DNA of 64,000 nucleotides from Streptomyces sp. TG1A-8 (GCF_030499535.1 NZ_JASTLB010000001.1:1550001-1614000), one strand, 5' to 3'; counted from the first letter of the stretch, positions 25,636-34,170 are shown. The notes: generated from the letters alone by a model not told the origin. A program made the numbers and translations.

Positions 25636-27138
25636 TCAGGGACCGGACAGCGGGTTCGGGCCGGGCAGGTAGCGGGTGGCGGCGCCGTCCGCGCCCGTCC
25701 AGCGCAGCAACAGGTTGGTCTTGACGGGCAGGGCGGGGGCGCTGAGCAGGGCGGGGATCTCGGGCAGCCGGTGGCGGGCGAGTTCGCGGCGGGCCGCGGG
25801 CCAGGGGTCCAGGCCGGGGTGGTGCTCGGCGAGGGCGGCGGCGACCTCGGTGAGGTGGTTGACGACGAGGCAGTACACCAGCCGTTCCCAGCCGGCCGCC
25901 CGGGAGACGTCCGCCAGCAGCTTGGCGCCCTCCGCGTCGCGGAACAGCGCCTGGACGGGCGTGCCGGCGGCGTCCACGGCGACCAGCGTGTTCTGCAGGT
26001 GCGCCTCCAGGACGACCCCGTGCGCGTCGAACGCCGTGAGGGCGGGCGGCACGACCTGCCGCAGGTAGGCCTCCCACCAGGCGTCCGGGTCGGCCGCGGC
26101 GGCCAGCGGGCTGCCCTCGAAGCCCTCCACCAGGCCGGCCGCGAGCAGCGGGGTGGCCCCGGGCAGGAGGTGGCCGCGCAGACCGTCGCGGACGAGGACG
26201 GCCAGTTCCTCGAAGGCGAAGGCGGCGGTGCGGTAGCCGCGGTCGCTCAGCCACGCGGCGGGCGCGTCCAGGGCGTCGAAGGCCCGGACGGCGGCCGTGT
26301 CGGTGCGGCGCAGCCTCAGCAGGTCGTGCCGCCACAGCCGGCGGACGTCGTTGGTGATGCGGACGTCCAGGCTGAACTTCAGGAACAGGTCGCGGCGGGG
26401 TTCGTACACGGTGCGCACGGCGGCCGTCGGCCAGGCCTCGAAGGCGGTGGTGCCGAGCCGGAGCAGGCGTCCGTCGGCGAAGGCGGGGGCGAGGTCGCGG
26501 GTGAGCAGGCCGAGCTGCCAGGGGTGCGCGGGCAGCAGCCGGTAGCCTGGCGGGGCGGTGCCGAGGGCGTCCAGGGCGGCGGTGTCGCCCTCCTCGGCCA
26601 CCTGGTCCCCGCGCACGCCGAGCAGGACCAGCGGGAAGCGCGCGTGGGCCTCGGGCGCATAGGGCAGCCAGGCCGCCGGGGGGCCGCCACCGCGCGCCTT
26701 CGGCGCCGGGTGGTGGGGGTGGCCGGTGAGCAGGGACTGCTCGGAGCGCAGGTACGGGTCGGCGGGCGGTGTCGTCCGGGCGCGCGCGTCGAGCAGGGCG
26801 GCGACCGCGTCCCGGCTGTCGACCATCTCGGCGGGCAGGTCGCCGCCCGGCTGCCCGGTGCGGCGGCGCAGTTCCTCGGCGACCAGCTCGACCAGTTCGG
26901 TGTGGCCGACGCGGTGCCAGGCCCCGGCGGTGTGCACCTCGGGGTCGGCGGGCCGGCGGCCGGGGCGCACGCGCAGCAGCCGGCCGCTGGCGGGCAGCCG
27001 GTAGGCGGGGCGCTCCCCGTCGCCGGGGAGCGCCTGGGCGACCTCGCGCAGCAGGCAGTTGAGCAACGGGGCGGCCGCGTAGGCGTCGGCGCGCCGCCCG
27101 ACGGTGCCGGTGAGGGGTGTGGGGTCCACGCGATCCAT
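25636..27138 (-). CDS. IucA/IucC-type NIS siderophore synthetase A
   Basis: The 500-residue protein starts at ATG 27138. It shows the NRPS-independent siderophore synthetase pattern: an N-terminal ATP-binding part with the substrate-binding signature (LLTGHPHHPAPKARGG), a central VNLL-equivalent region with PAHPWQLGLL, KFSLDVRITNDVRRL, then a HGVVLEAHLQNTLV segment and FRDAEGAKLLADV (active-site region), and a FhuF-like C-terminus ending in the conserved NPLSGP. Such enzymes join citrate-like or carboxylic substrates to amines or alcohols via an adenylate. It is divergent from a second synthetase at 27229, so the two probably act on one compound. No decarboxylase, monooxygenase or transporter is adjacent, so the product cannot be named. 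Confidence 0.92.
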   Translation of the reverse strand: MDRVDPTPLTGTVGRRADAYAAAPLLNCLLREVAQALPGDGERPAYRLPASGRLLRVRPGRRPADPEVHTAGAWHRVGHTELVELVAEELRRRTGQPGGDLPAEMVDSRDAVAALLDARARTTPPADPYLRSEQSLLTGHPHHPAPKARGGGPPAAWLPYAPEAHARFPLVLLGVRGDQVAEEGDTAALDALGTAPPGYRLLPAHPWQLGLLTRDLAPAFADGRLLRLGTTAFEAWPTAAVRTVYEPRRDLFLKFSLDVRITNDVRRLWRHDLLRLRRTDTAAVRAFDALDAPAAWLSDRGYRTAAFAFEELAVLVRDGLRGHLLPGATPLLAAGLVEGFEGSPLAAAADPDAWWEAYLRQVVPPALTAFDAHGVVLEAHLQNTLVAVDAAGTPVQALFRDAEGAKLLADVSRAAGWERLVYCLVVNHLTEVAAALAEHHPGLDPWPAARRELARHRLPEIPALLSAPALPVKTNLLLRWTGADGAATRYLPGPNPLSGP

Positions 27139-27228
27139 TCGTTCTTCGTCCGGGGGCCGATCGCGATCAGTATGTCTGTCGTGCCCGGCCGTCCTGTCCC
27201 GGGCCGACCGCGACCGAGGGAGCCGACC
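27139..27228. promoter_or_regulatory. Divergent promoter region of the two NIS synthetases
   Basis: The 90-base region between the divergent starts contains a 10-bp palindrome GATCGCGATC (27159-27168) and no recognisable DmdR/IdeR iron box (pattern TTAGGTTAGGCTAACCTAA). Iron regulation is therefore not evident from sequence. Confidence 0.35.
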
Positions 27229-28743
27229 GTGCATGACCCTTCCCCCGCCGAGGCCGGGCCGGCCGCCGAGCTGGCCGCCGTCCGGCCCGGGCTGCTGCCC
27301 CGGTACCGGGCCGAGCTGCCCGGCGCCCGCGCGGCCGTGCTGACCCGCCTGTGGCGGGCGCTGGCCCATGAACCGCTGCCATGGGTCACCGGCCGGGTCC
27401 GGGACGGGCACGGCCTCGCCCTGCGGCTGGCCGACGGCCGGACGCTGCACGGCCCGCACGCCGATCCGTACGCGACCGGCGCGTACGTCACCGCGGTGCG
27501 CCTGGACCGGGAGCACCATACGGACCCGGCGCGGCTGGTGTCCGCGCTGGGGGTGCCGCACGCGGCGTCCTTCGCCGGCGAACTGGGCGACAGCGTGGCC
27601 TCGTTGGCGTTGTCCCGGGCCGGCGCGGACCACCCGCGGGAGTGGCCCGTGCGGGACTGGGAGTGGGAGCAGCGGGTGGTGGACGGCCATCCGTTCCACC
27701 CCGGCTGCCGGGCCCGGCCCGGTTTCTCGGTGGCCGACCAACTGGCGTACGGGCCGGAGCACGGGCCGGTGGTGGGGCTGGGGACGGTCGCGGTGCCGGC
27801 CGCCCGTTGCCTGGTGTCCGGCCAGTGGCCGGCGGAACTGCGCGACGGCGACCGGTTGCTGGTGCCGGTGCACCCGTGGCAGGCGGACCGCGTGCTGAAG
27901 CGGGCGTACGCCCCCTGGCGGCCGGCGCACCCGCTGATGTCCCTGCGCACCCTGGCGCTGCCCGGCGGGCCGCACGTGAAGACCGCGCTGAGCGCCCGGC
28001 TGACCTCCTCGGTGCGGGACATCTCGCCGTACTCGGTGGAGGCGTCGGCGGCCCTGACCGCCCTGGCCACGGAGCTGGCCGCGCGCACGGACGGGCTGCT
28101 GCACGTCACCCGGACGCTGGGCGCGGTCACCGCCCGCACGGCCGAACTGGCCGCGCTGCTGCGGGAGTCGCCGCAGGTGTACGCGGGTCCGGGCGAGCGG
28201 GTGCTGCCGGTGGCCGCGCTCGCCACCACGTGTCTGCCGGACTCCCCTGCCTGGCTGGCCGCCTTCACCCGTCTGGCGCTCACGGCCGGCCTGCGGCTGC
28301 TGGACCTCGGGGTGGCGCTGGAGGCCCACGGCCAGAACCTGCTGGTCGTCCTGTCGGCCGACGGCACCCCCCGCCGCCTGGTCTACCGGGACCTGGCCGA
28401 CATCCGGATCAGCCCGGCCCGGCTGGCCCGGCACGGCATCGCGCCGCCCGCCCTGGCGGGCCGGCTGGTCACGGACGACGAAACCGTCCTGCGCCGCAAG
28501 CTGTTCGGCTCGCTGGTCGCGGGCGCCCTGGCGGGTACGGCGGGGTCGGGCCCGGCGCTGGGCGCGGCGCTGCGGGCCGCGCTGCCGGACCTGCCGCGCA
28601 CCGCCGATCTGGCGGCCCTGCGCGAGGGGCCGCTGCCCGCGAAGGCCCTGACCCTGATGCGGCTGTCCCCGGACACCCCCGGCGACCAGTGGGCCGCGCT
28701 GCCCAACCCGTTCGTTTTGGAACCCGGCGCGTCTGGTCAATAG
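27229..28743 (+). CDS. IucA/IucC-type NIS siderophore synthetase B
   Basis: GTG 27229 lies seven bases after AGGGAG; the product has 504 residues. It carries the family pattern HPFHPGCRARPGFS (with Arg where many members have Lys), VPVHPWQADRVLK, LKTALSARLTSSVRDISPYS-like core (here HVKTALSARLTSS), LEAHGQNLLVVL and YRDLADIRISP, and ends LMRLSPDTPG... LPNPFVLEPG. A longer in-frame ORF running upstream from 24748 is the antisense shadow of other genes. It is transcribed away from synthetase A, the arrangement expected for two partners acting sequentially on a single siderophore. The substrate class is not determined. Confidence 0.92.
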   Translation: MHDPSPAEAGPAAELAAVRPGLLPRYRAELPGARAAVLTRLWRALAHEPLPWVTGRVRDGHGLALRLADGRTLHGPHADPYATGAYVTAVRLDREHHTDPARLVSALGVPHAASFAGELGDSVASLALSRAGADHPREWPVRDWEWEQRVVDGHPFHPGCRARPGFSVADQLAYGPEHGPVVGLGTVAVPAARCLVSGQWPAELRDGDRLLVPVHPWQADRVLKRAYAPWRPAHPLMSLRTLALPGGPHVKTALSARLTSSVRDISPYSVEASAALTALATELAARTDGLLHVTRTLGAVTARTAELAALLRESPQVYAGPGERVLPVAALATTCLPDSPAWLAAFTRLALTAGLRLLDLGVALEAHGQNLLVVLSADGTPRRLVYRDLADIRISPARLARHGIAPPALAGRLVTDDETVLRRKLFGSLVAGALAGTAGSGPALGAALRAALPDLPRTADLAALREGPLPAKALTLMRLSPDTPGDQWAALPNPFVLEPGASGQ

Positions 28744-28752
28744 GATCCGCCG

Positions 28753-30030
28753 ATGATCAGAAGACAACGGCTGGCGGCGGGCGTCTGCGCTCTGCTCGCC
28801 GCCCTGACGGCCGGGCTCGCCCTCCCCGGCACGGCCGTCGCCGACGAGACGGAACAGGCCGCTCCGAAGGTCGAACTCGTGCTGGACGTCAGCGGATCCA
28901 TGCGCGCCCGGGACATCGACGGCGGCAGCCGGATGGCCGCCGCCAAGCAGGCGTTCAACGAGGTGCTCGACGCGACGCCCGAGGAGGTCCGGCTCGGCAT
29001 CCGCACGCTGGGCGCCAACTACCCGGGCAACGACCGGAAGACGGGCTGCAAGGACACCGCGCTGCTCTACCCGGTCGGTCCGCTGGACCGGACCGGGGCG
29101 AAGGCCGCGGTGGCCACGCTGGCGCCGACCGGCTGGACGCCGATCGGCCCCGCGCTGCTGAAGGCCGCCGCCGACCTCGACGTCACCGGCGGTGACGGCG
29201 GCGACGGCACCCGCCGCATCGTCCTGATCAGCGACGGCGAGGACACCTGCCAGCCGCTCGATCCGTGCGAGGTGGCCCGTGAGATAGCCGCCAAGGGCAT
29301 CGGGCTGACCATCGACACCCTCGGCCTGGTACCGGACGCCAGGACCCGCGACCAGCTCAGCTGCATCGCCGACGCGACCGGCGGCACCTACACCTCCGTG
29401 CAGCACAAGAAGGAACTGACCGACCGCGTCGGGCAGTTGGTGGACCGTGCGGCGGACCCGGTGGTGACGCCGGTGGCCACCGCGGGGGCGACCGAGTGCG
29501 CGAAGGCACCGACGCTCACCTCCGGGCTGTACACCGACCGCGCGGAGTTCGGCCGGCAGCGCTGGTACCGGGTGGACCTCGACGCCGGCCGGGAACTGCG
29601 GGCCTCGGTGAGCGTGGCGGACGACCGGGCCGTGCGCCCCGACTACGGGGTGCTGCTGCGGGCGGTGACCGTGCACGGCCGGGAGATCGTGCGCGGCGAG
29701 GCGGCGGGCACCGGCCGCACGGACGTCATCTCCACGGGCCTGCGCTACCCGAGGCCCGCGAGCGACGACGAGGACGCCGCGGCGGAGACGGTGTGCCTGC
29801 AGGTGACCAATTCCTTCGCGGCCGCCGCGGGCGTCAAGACGTCCCCGGGCCTGCCGCTGGAGCTGACCGTCGACATCGTGGACGGGCCCGACCGGGCGGC
29901 CGACGTGGCCTCCTTCGGTCTCGGGCGCGGCTGGTGGCTGCTGGGCGCGCTGGTGCTGACCGGTTTCGTCGCCGGTCTGCTGTGGGGCTGGCTGTCGCGC
30001 TGGCGGGTCGCCGTCTGGAGGGCGAACTGA
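28753..30030 (+). CDS. Membrane-anchored VWA-domain protein
   Basis: The 425-residue protein begins at ATG 28753 with a signal peptide (residues about 1-30) followed by a von Willebrand A domain whose MIDAS DVSGS lies at 45-49. A second exported region (about 250-390) is a beta-rich domain with a pair of cysteines. A single transmembrane helix lies near the C-terminus (GWWLLGALVLTGFVAGLLWG). It therefore presents a metal-dependent adhesion-type domain outside the cell. Its stop codon overlaps the next gene (TGATG at 30028-30032), so the two membrane proteins probably act together. The start lies only nine bases after the NIS synthetase stop, suggesting read-through transcription rather than shared function. 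Confidence 0.85.
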   Translation: MIRRQRLAAGVCALLAALTAGLALPGTAVADETEQAAPKVELVLDVSGSMRARDIDGGSRMAAAKQAFNEVLDATPEEVRLGIRTLGANYPGNDRKTGCKDTALLYPVGPLDRTGAKAAVATLAPTGWTPIGPALLKAAADLDVTGGDGGDGTRRIVLISDGEDTCQPLDPCEVAREIAAKGIGLTIDTLGLVPDARTRDQLSCIADATGGTYTSVQHKKELTDRVGQLVDRAADPVVTPVATAGATECAKAPTLTSGLYTDRAEFGRQRWYRVDLDAGRELRASVSVADDRAVRPDYGVLLRAVTVHGREIVRGEAAGTGRTDVISTGLRYPRPASDDEDAAAETVCLQVTNSFAAAAGVKTSPGLPLELTVDIVDGPDRAADVASFGLGRGWWLLGALVLTGFVAGLLWGWLSRWRVAVWRAN

Positions 30031-30824
30031 TGCGCATCACACGTACGCTGGGCGCCGCCCTGCTGGTGCTCGGGCTGGCCGCGGTACCGGCGGCGGCCGA
30101 CTCCTCCCCCTCGCCGGGCACCCCGTCCGGCGGCGCGCCGAGCCGGGCGGGCACGTCCTTCCGGGACGCGACGGAGATCGGGCAGGGGCAGCGGGCCACC
30201 GCGTCCGCCGCCACCGGCGACTACCTGTACTGGTCGTTCCCGGCGGACTCCGGGCAGCGCCCGACCGTCCGCGCGACGGTGCGGCTGCCGGACGCGCACG
30301 CCGCCCAGACCTGGCAGATCGACGTCTACGACGGCCTGCGCCGCCGCCAGTCCTGCCAGTACGGCGCGGCCACGCGCACCGCCGCCCGAGGGGCCTCCGC
30401 GGTCGAACTGGCCTGTGTGCTGCGCACGGTGCGCGCGTGGTCGGAGCCGTGGGCCAACGACCCGCTGCCGGGCACCTACTACGTCCGGCTGACGGCGGTG
30501 GACTTCGGCTCCGCCGACCTCGGCCTGCCGGTGGGCGCCGAGGTCCGCGTGGGCTCCGAGGACGTCGGCGGCGCGGCGGCCGTGGACGGCTCGCTGGCGA
30601 AGCCGCTGGTCCCCGGGATCGCGGCGAGGTCCCGGGAGCAGGACGGGGCGAAGTCGGCGGTGCTGTCCGCCATCGAGCCGGACGACGGCTGGTCCTCCGG
30701 CCGGTGGACCGACCGCTGGGTGTGGACCGCGGTGGGCGGGGTGCTCGCCGCGCTCGCGGGCATCGGCGGATACGCGCTCACCCGCGGTTCGGGACGCCCG
30801 TCCCGGGTGCCGCCGGGCGCCTGA
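30030..30824 (+). CDS. Exported membrane protein, partner of the VWA protein
   Basis: Starting at ATG 30030, the 264-residue product has a signal peptide (ALLVLGLAAVPAAADSS), an exported beta-rich domain (about 40-200, with TSFRDATEIGQGQRATAS and LPGTYYVRLTAVDFG) and a single C-terminal transmembrane helix (VWTAVGGVLAALAGIGGYAL). A pair of cysteines in the exported domain (SCQYG and ELACVL) could form a disulfide. The resemblance to PPC-like, pre-peptidase C-terminal domains is only suggestive. Translation is coupled to the VWA gene through the TGATG overlap. The pair ends at a strong hairpin. Confidence 0.7.
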   Translation: MRITRTLGAALLVLGLAAVPAAADSSPSPGTPSGGAPSRAGTSFRDATEIGQGQRATASAATGDYLYWSFPADSGQRPTVRATVRLPDAHAAQTWQIDVYDGLRRRQSCQYGAATRTAARGASAVELACVLRTVRAWSEPWANDPLPGTYYVRLTAVDFGSADLGLPVGAEVRVGSEDVGGAAAVDGSLAKPLVPGIAARSREQDGAKSAVLSAIEPDDGWSSGRWTDRWVWTAVGGVLAALAGIGGYALTRGSGRPSRVPPGA

Positions 30825-30829
30825 GTCAT

Positions 30830-30861
30830 CCGGAGGCCCGCCCCCCGGGGCGGGCCTCCGG
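30830..30861. terminator. Bidirectional terminator between convergent genes
   Basis: A strong GC stem (CCGGAGGCCCG / CGGGCCTCCGG) with a short C/G loop spans 30830-30861, six bases after the stop codon of the exported protein and just before the stop of the convergent HxlR gene. Confidence 0.8.
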
Positions 30862-30867
30862 CCTCGC

Positions 30868-31494
30868 TCACCCCTCCCGCAGCGCCTTGGCGAGCGGGCC
30901 GTCGCCGCTCACGGTGACCCGGCCGGACCGGACGGCGTCCGCCAGCGCCAGCTCCCCGCGGCCGACCGCCGCGCACGTCGCGGAGTCCATCACGAGCCTC
31001 GCGTCCGCCTCGCCGGGAGCGGGCCCGTCGCCGTACGCCGGTCCCTCCTCGGCACCGGCGCGCACGTGGAACTCCCCTTCCTCCAGCCGGACTTCCACCA
31101 CCCCCCGCCCGTCCAGGGCGCGCAGCAGCGGCAGCGCGAACCAGTGCGCCCGTACGGCGTCGGTGGGCCGCCGCTCCCCCAGTTCGCCCTCGCCCCACCG
31201 CCCCAGCGCCTGCAGTACCGGCAGCAACGCGGCCCCACGCGCGGTGAGTTCGTAGACGGAGGCCACGCCCGGCGGAGGCAGCCGCCGCCGGGTGGCCAGC
31301 CCGTCGCGCTCCATGTCCTTCAGCCGGGAGGCGAGTACGTCCGTGCTGACACCGGGCAGGTCCGCGTGCAGGTCCGTGTAGCGGCGGGGGCCCGCCAGCA
31401 GCTCCCGGACGATCAGCAGGGTCCAGCGGTCGCCGACGAGGTCGAGCGCGCGGGCTGCGGAGCAGTACTGGTCGTAGCTTCGACGAGGTGGCAT
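30868..31494 (-). CDS. HxlR-family winged helix transcriptional regulator
   Basis: The 208-residue protein starts at ATG 31494. The N-terminal 100 residues are a classic HxlR domain: a CSAARALDLVGDRWTLLIVR helix with Cys near residue 11, ELLAGPRRYTDLHADLPGVS, then LASRLKDMERDGL and the wing. The C-terminal half (about 110-208) is an SCP2-like or hydrophobic pocket domain (VRLEEGEFHVRAG, VMDSATCAAVGRG). It is divergent from an aminotransferase gene; two palindromes lie between. HxlR regulators commonly act as ligand- or thiol-responsive repressors, and the single N-terminal cysteine is compatible with redox sensing. The likely target is the divergent aminotransferase gene and itself. Confidence 0.9.
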   Translation of the reverse strand: MPPRRSYDQYCSAARALDLVGDRWTLLIVRELLAGPRRYTDLHADLPGVSTDVLASRLKDMERDGLATRRRLPPPGVASVYELTARGAALLPVLQALGRWGEGELGERRPTDAVRAHWFALPLLRALDGRGVVEVRLEEGEFHVRAGAEEGPAYGDGPAPGEADARLVMDSATCAAVGRGELALADAVRSGRVTVSGDGPLAKALREG

Positions 31495-31516
31495 GCGACG
31501 CAGTCTAGACAAGTTG

Positions 31517-31552
31517 TTGGACTTTCCAAGCTCCCACTTGGTAAAACCAAGT
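31517..31552. promoter_or_regulatory. Two palindromic operator candidates between hxlR and the aminotransferase gene
   Basis: TTGG-ACTTT-CCAA (31517-31529) and ACTTGG-TAAAA-CCAAGT (31536-31552) are perfect palindromes sharing the TTGG..CCAA core. Their centres (31523 and 31544) are 21 bp apart, two helical turns, so two regulator dimers could bind on the same face. TTGGAC in the first palindrome could also be a -35 element. Confidence 0.6.
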
Positions 31553-31575
31553 AACACGAGTTCCCGGAGGGGCGC

Positions 31576-32784
31576 ATGGAGTTCCGGCAGTCGAACAAGC
31601 TCAGCGAGGTCTGTTACGAGATCCGCGGCCCGGTGATCGAGCACGCCAACGCCCTGGAGGAGGCGGGCCACAGCGTGCTGCGCCTGAACACCGGCAACCC
31701 CGCGCTCTTCGGCTTCGAGGCGCCCGAGGAGATCCTCCAGGACATGATCCGGATGCTGCCCCGGGCGCACGGCTACACGGACTCCCGCGGCGTCCTCTCC
31801 GCCCGCCGCGCGGTCGCCCAGCGCTACCAGACGCTCGGCCTGGAGGTGGACGTCGACGCCGTGTTCCTCGGCAACGGCGTCTCCGAGCTGGTCTCCATGG
31901 CGGTCCAGGCGCTGGTCGAGGACGGTGACGAGATCCTCGTCCCGGCACCGGACTTCCCCCTGTGGACCGCGGTGACCACGCTGGCCGGCGGCAAGGCGGT
32001 GCACTACCTGTGCGACGAGCGGGCCGACTGGAACCCGGACCTGGCCGACATGGCGTCGAAGATCACCGACCGCACGAAGGCCGTGGTCGTCATCAACCCC
32101 AACAACCCCACCGGCGCGGTGTACCCGAAGGAGGTCGTGGAGGGCGTCCTCGACCTGGCCCGCCGGCACGGCCTGATGGTGTTCGCCGACGAGATCTACG
32201 ACCAGATCCTGTACGACGGCGCCGTCCACCACTCGGCCGCGGCCCTCGCCCCCGACCTGGTCGTCCTCACCTTCTGCGGCCTGTCGAAGACCTACCGGGT
32301 GGCGGGCTTCCGCTCCGGGTGGCTGGTCGTCACCGGGCCCCGGCAGCACGCGAAGAACTACCTGGAGGGCCTGACCATGCTGGCCTCCATGCGGCTGTGC
32401 GCCAACGCGCCCGCGCAGTACGCCATCCAGGCCGCGCTCGGCGGCCAGCAGTCCATCCGCGAACTCACCGCGCCGGGCGGCCGGCTGTACGAGCAGCGGA
32501 ACGTGGCCTGGGAGAAGCTCAACGAGATCCCCGGGGTGTCCTGCGTGAAGCCCAGGGGCGCGCTGTACGCCTTCCCGCGCATCGACCCCAAGGTCCACCC
32601 GATCCACGACGACGAGAGGTTCGTCCTGGACCTGCTGCTGCGGGAGAAGATCCAGGTGGTCCAGGGCACCGGCTTCAACTGGCCGGCCCCCGACCACTTC
32701 CGCATCCTCACCCTGCCCCACGCGGACGACCTGGAGGCGGCGATCGGGCGGATCGGACGGTTCCTCGGCGGGTACCGGCAGTAG
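31576..32784 (+). CDS. alaT: PLP-dependent aminotransferase (alanine/aspartate aminotransferase type, AlaT-like)
   Basis: The 402-residue protein starts at ATG 31576 after GGAGG. It is a class I/II aminotransferase: NPNNPTGAVYPKE (residues about 175-187), DEIYDQILYDG, and the catalytic lysine in GLSKTYRVAGFRSGW (Lys near 238), with the C-terminal carboxylate-binding Arg in FRILTLP. The start MEFRQSNKLSEVCYEIRGP is characteristic of AlaT-type enzymes, which exchange amino groups between alanine, glutamate and pyruvate/2-oxoglutarate. It is divergent from the HxlR gene and probably controlled by it. The gene symbol is given because the N-terminal signature and length match AlaT. Confidence 0.85.
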   Translation: MEFRQSNKLSEVCYEIRGPVIEHANALEEAGHSVLRLNTGNPALFGFEAPEEILQDMIRMLPRAHGYTDSRGVLSARRAVAQRYQTLGLEVDVDAVFLGNGVSELVSMAVQALVEDGDEILVPAPDFPLWTAVTTLAGGKAVHYLCDERADWNPDLADMASKITDRTKAVVVINPNNPTGAVYPKEVVEGVLDLARRHGLMVFADEIYDQILYDGAVHHSAAALAPDLVVLTFCGLSKTYRVAGFRSGWLVVTGPRQHAKNYLEGLTMLASMRLCANAPAQYAIQAALGGQQSIRELTAPGGRLYEQRNVAWEKLNEIPGVSCVKPRGALYAFPRIDPKVHPIHDDERFVLDLLLREKIQVVQGTGFNWPAPDHFRILTLPHADDLEAAIGRIGRFLGGYRQ

Positions 32785-32860
32785 GCGCCGCCGCCCCGGC
32801 CCGGGTGCCCCGGCCCGGGTGCCGCGGCCGCCGCCGGCACGGGGGCCCGTCCGCGGCGGC

Positions 32861-32899
32861 GGGCCGGCCGCCGTTGTCGCGGGCCGGCCGCCGTTGTCG
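32861..32899. repeat. 20-bp imperfect tandem repeat, two copies
   Basis: The unit GGGCCGGCCGCCGTTGTCG occurs at 32861-32879 and 32881-32899, one base apart, in the short intergenic region before 32974. No function is evident. Confidence 0.7.
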
Positions 32900-32973
32900 G
32901 ACCCCGGCCGTACGCTGCGGAGCAGGCCGCCGCCCGGCGGTCCCGTGCCGGACGACGCAGCAGGGAGCAGACC

Positions 32974-33612
32974 GTGACACGACCGCCGACCGCCGCGCAG
33001 CGGCGGGTGATCGAGGCCGCCGACCCGGTGACCGGGCGGCTGCGCGGAACGGAGGCGCAGCTCGCGGCACTGGTGGGGCGGGGTCTGGCCTTCCGGCACC
33101 CCCGGCCGCCGCACGACCACTTCCTGACCCCGGCGGGCCACCGGATGCGGCAGGCCGCGCCCGGAGAACCGGCGGGGCCGCCCGCCGCGGCGGATCCCGC
33201 ACCGGCCGACGGGGTGTTCGCGGCGCGCGTCGGCGGTGCGGAGGAGGTCCCGCGGTCCGGTCCGGCCCGGCTGCGGGAGGTGCGCAGCGCCTGGCAGGGG
33301 CTGCTGGAGCTGCGCCGGATGACCAACGCCGACGGTGCCGCCGACCGGCCCTGCGGGTGGGAGCGCGCGCATCTGGTGCGGGCCGCCGCACTCGCCCTGG
33401 AGGCGGCCGGGCACCGTCCGGCGGGAGCGGACGCCGACGGCTACCGGGTGCGGGCGACCCCGCAGCCGGAGGCGGTCGCCGTGTACGGCCCCGACGAGGA
33501 GACGCTGCGGGCGTGCGCGGCCACGCTGGAGCGGGCGGGCTGGCAGGCGGGCGCGTACACGGAGCCGCGCACGCGGGTGCGGTACCTGCTGGCCTCCCCG
33601 CGCCGGGTGTGA
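32974..33612 (+). CDS. Conserved hypothetical protein, 212 residues
   Basis: ATG/GTG start at 32974 (GTG, GGGAG upstream). No named domain is recognised. Residues about 1-60 are a short helical region resembling a winged-helix start (RRVIEAADPVTGRLRGTEAQLAALVGRGLAF...LTPAG.RMR), and residues about 95-210 contain WQGLLELRRMTNADG, a helix LVRAAALALEAAG and an ...AAATLERAGWQ segment. The protein lacks signal or transmembrane regions. It is in a short plus-strand group with the thioesterase at 33665. A DNA-binding role is possible but unproven. Confidence 0.65.
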   Translation: MTRPPTAAQRRVIEAADPVTGRLRGTEAQLAALVGRGLAFRHPRPPHDHFLTPAGHRMRQAAPGEPAGPPAAADPAPADGVFAARVGGAEEVPRSGPARLREVRSAWQGLLELRRMTNADGAADRPCGWERAHLVRAAALALEAAGHRPAGADADGYRVRATPQPEAVAVYGPDEETLRACAATLERAGWQAGAYTEPRTRVRYLLASPRRV

Positions 33613-33664
33613 CGGACGTGCCAGGATCGGGGGGCCGGAGCGCCGTACAAGAGAAGGGGATGTC

Positions 33665-34087
33665 GTGAGCGAACCGTTTTCCGTACGCGTGACCGTCCGC
33701 GGGTACGAGACCGACACCCAGGGTCACCTGAACCAGGCGGTGTACCTCAACTACGCGGAGCACGCCCGCTGGTCGCTGCTGAGTGCGGCCGGGGCGGACC
33801 AGGCGCGGCTGGTGGCCCGGGGGGTGGGCCCGGTGGTGCTGGAGACCACCGTCCGCTACCGGCGGGAGTTGCTCGCCGGTGAGGAGGTGGACATCACCTG
33901 CGCGTTCGAGTGGGGCGGCGGCAAGACGTTCCGCATCCTTCAGGAGGTGCGCAGGGCCGACGGCACCGTGGCGGCCGAGATCACCGCGGTGGGCGGGCTG
34001 CTGGACCTGGAGAAGCGGAAGCTGGTCGCCGATCCGCGCAGGGTGTTCGAGGAACTGGCCTCCGACCTCGACGTCCTCGGCCTGTAG
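33665..34087 (+). CDS. Acyl-CoA thioesterase, hot-dog fold (4HBT/YbgC-like)
   Basis: GTG 33665 follows AAGGGG and starts a 140-residue protein. It has the 4-hydroxybenzoyl-CoA thioesterase-type hot-dog signature: the strand SVRVTVRGYETDTQGHLN with the catalytic acidic residue, then YLNYAEHARWSLL helix and GVGPVVLETTVRYRRELL. Members hydrolyse acyl-CoA thioesters, usually short- to medium-chain or aromatic. The gene precedes a bidirectional hairpin and stands opposite the purine genes. The acyl-CoA synthetases at 39.5-42.8 kb are in the same window but are not adjacent. Confidence 0.88.
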   Translation: MSEPFSVRVTVRGYETDTQGHLNQAVYLNYAEHARWSLLSAAGADQARLVARGVGPVVLETTVRYRRELLAGEEVDITCAFEWGGGKTFRILQEVRRADGTVAAEITAVGGLLDLEKRKLVADPRRVFEELASDLDVLGL

Positions 34088-34121
34088 CCGCGGCCGGACC
34101 CGTGCGCCGGCGGCCGCGGGC

Positions 34122-34170
34122 GGCACCCCGGCGCCGCCCGGACCCGGGTGCCGCCCGGACCCGGGGTGCC
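34122..34170. terminator. Hairpin between the convergent thioesterase and 8-oxoguanine deaminase genes
   Basis: GGCACCCCGG (34122-34131) pairs with CCGGGGTGCC (34161-34170). The loop holds a direct repeat of CCGCCCGGACCCGGG. The element lies between two convergent stop codons. Confidence 0.6.

Noticed and set aside
27139..27228. Iron box for the siderophore genes
   Set aside because: No sequence near the DmdR/IdeR consensus was found in the divergent promoter.
27172..27228. Upstream ATG start for NIS synthetase B
   Set aside because: ATG 27172 has no ribosome-binding site, whereas GTG 27229 has AGGGAG at normal distance.
24748..28743. A 1331-codon plus-strand open frame
   Set aside because: Only the part from 27229 matches a protein family; the rest is antisense to the sigma factor and NIS synthetase A, a result of high GC.
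25636..29676. A 1346-codon minus-strand open frame
   Set aside because: Only 25636-27138 is a real gene; the upstream part is antisense to NIS synthetase B and the VWA gene.
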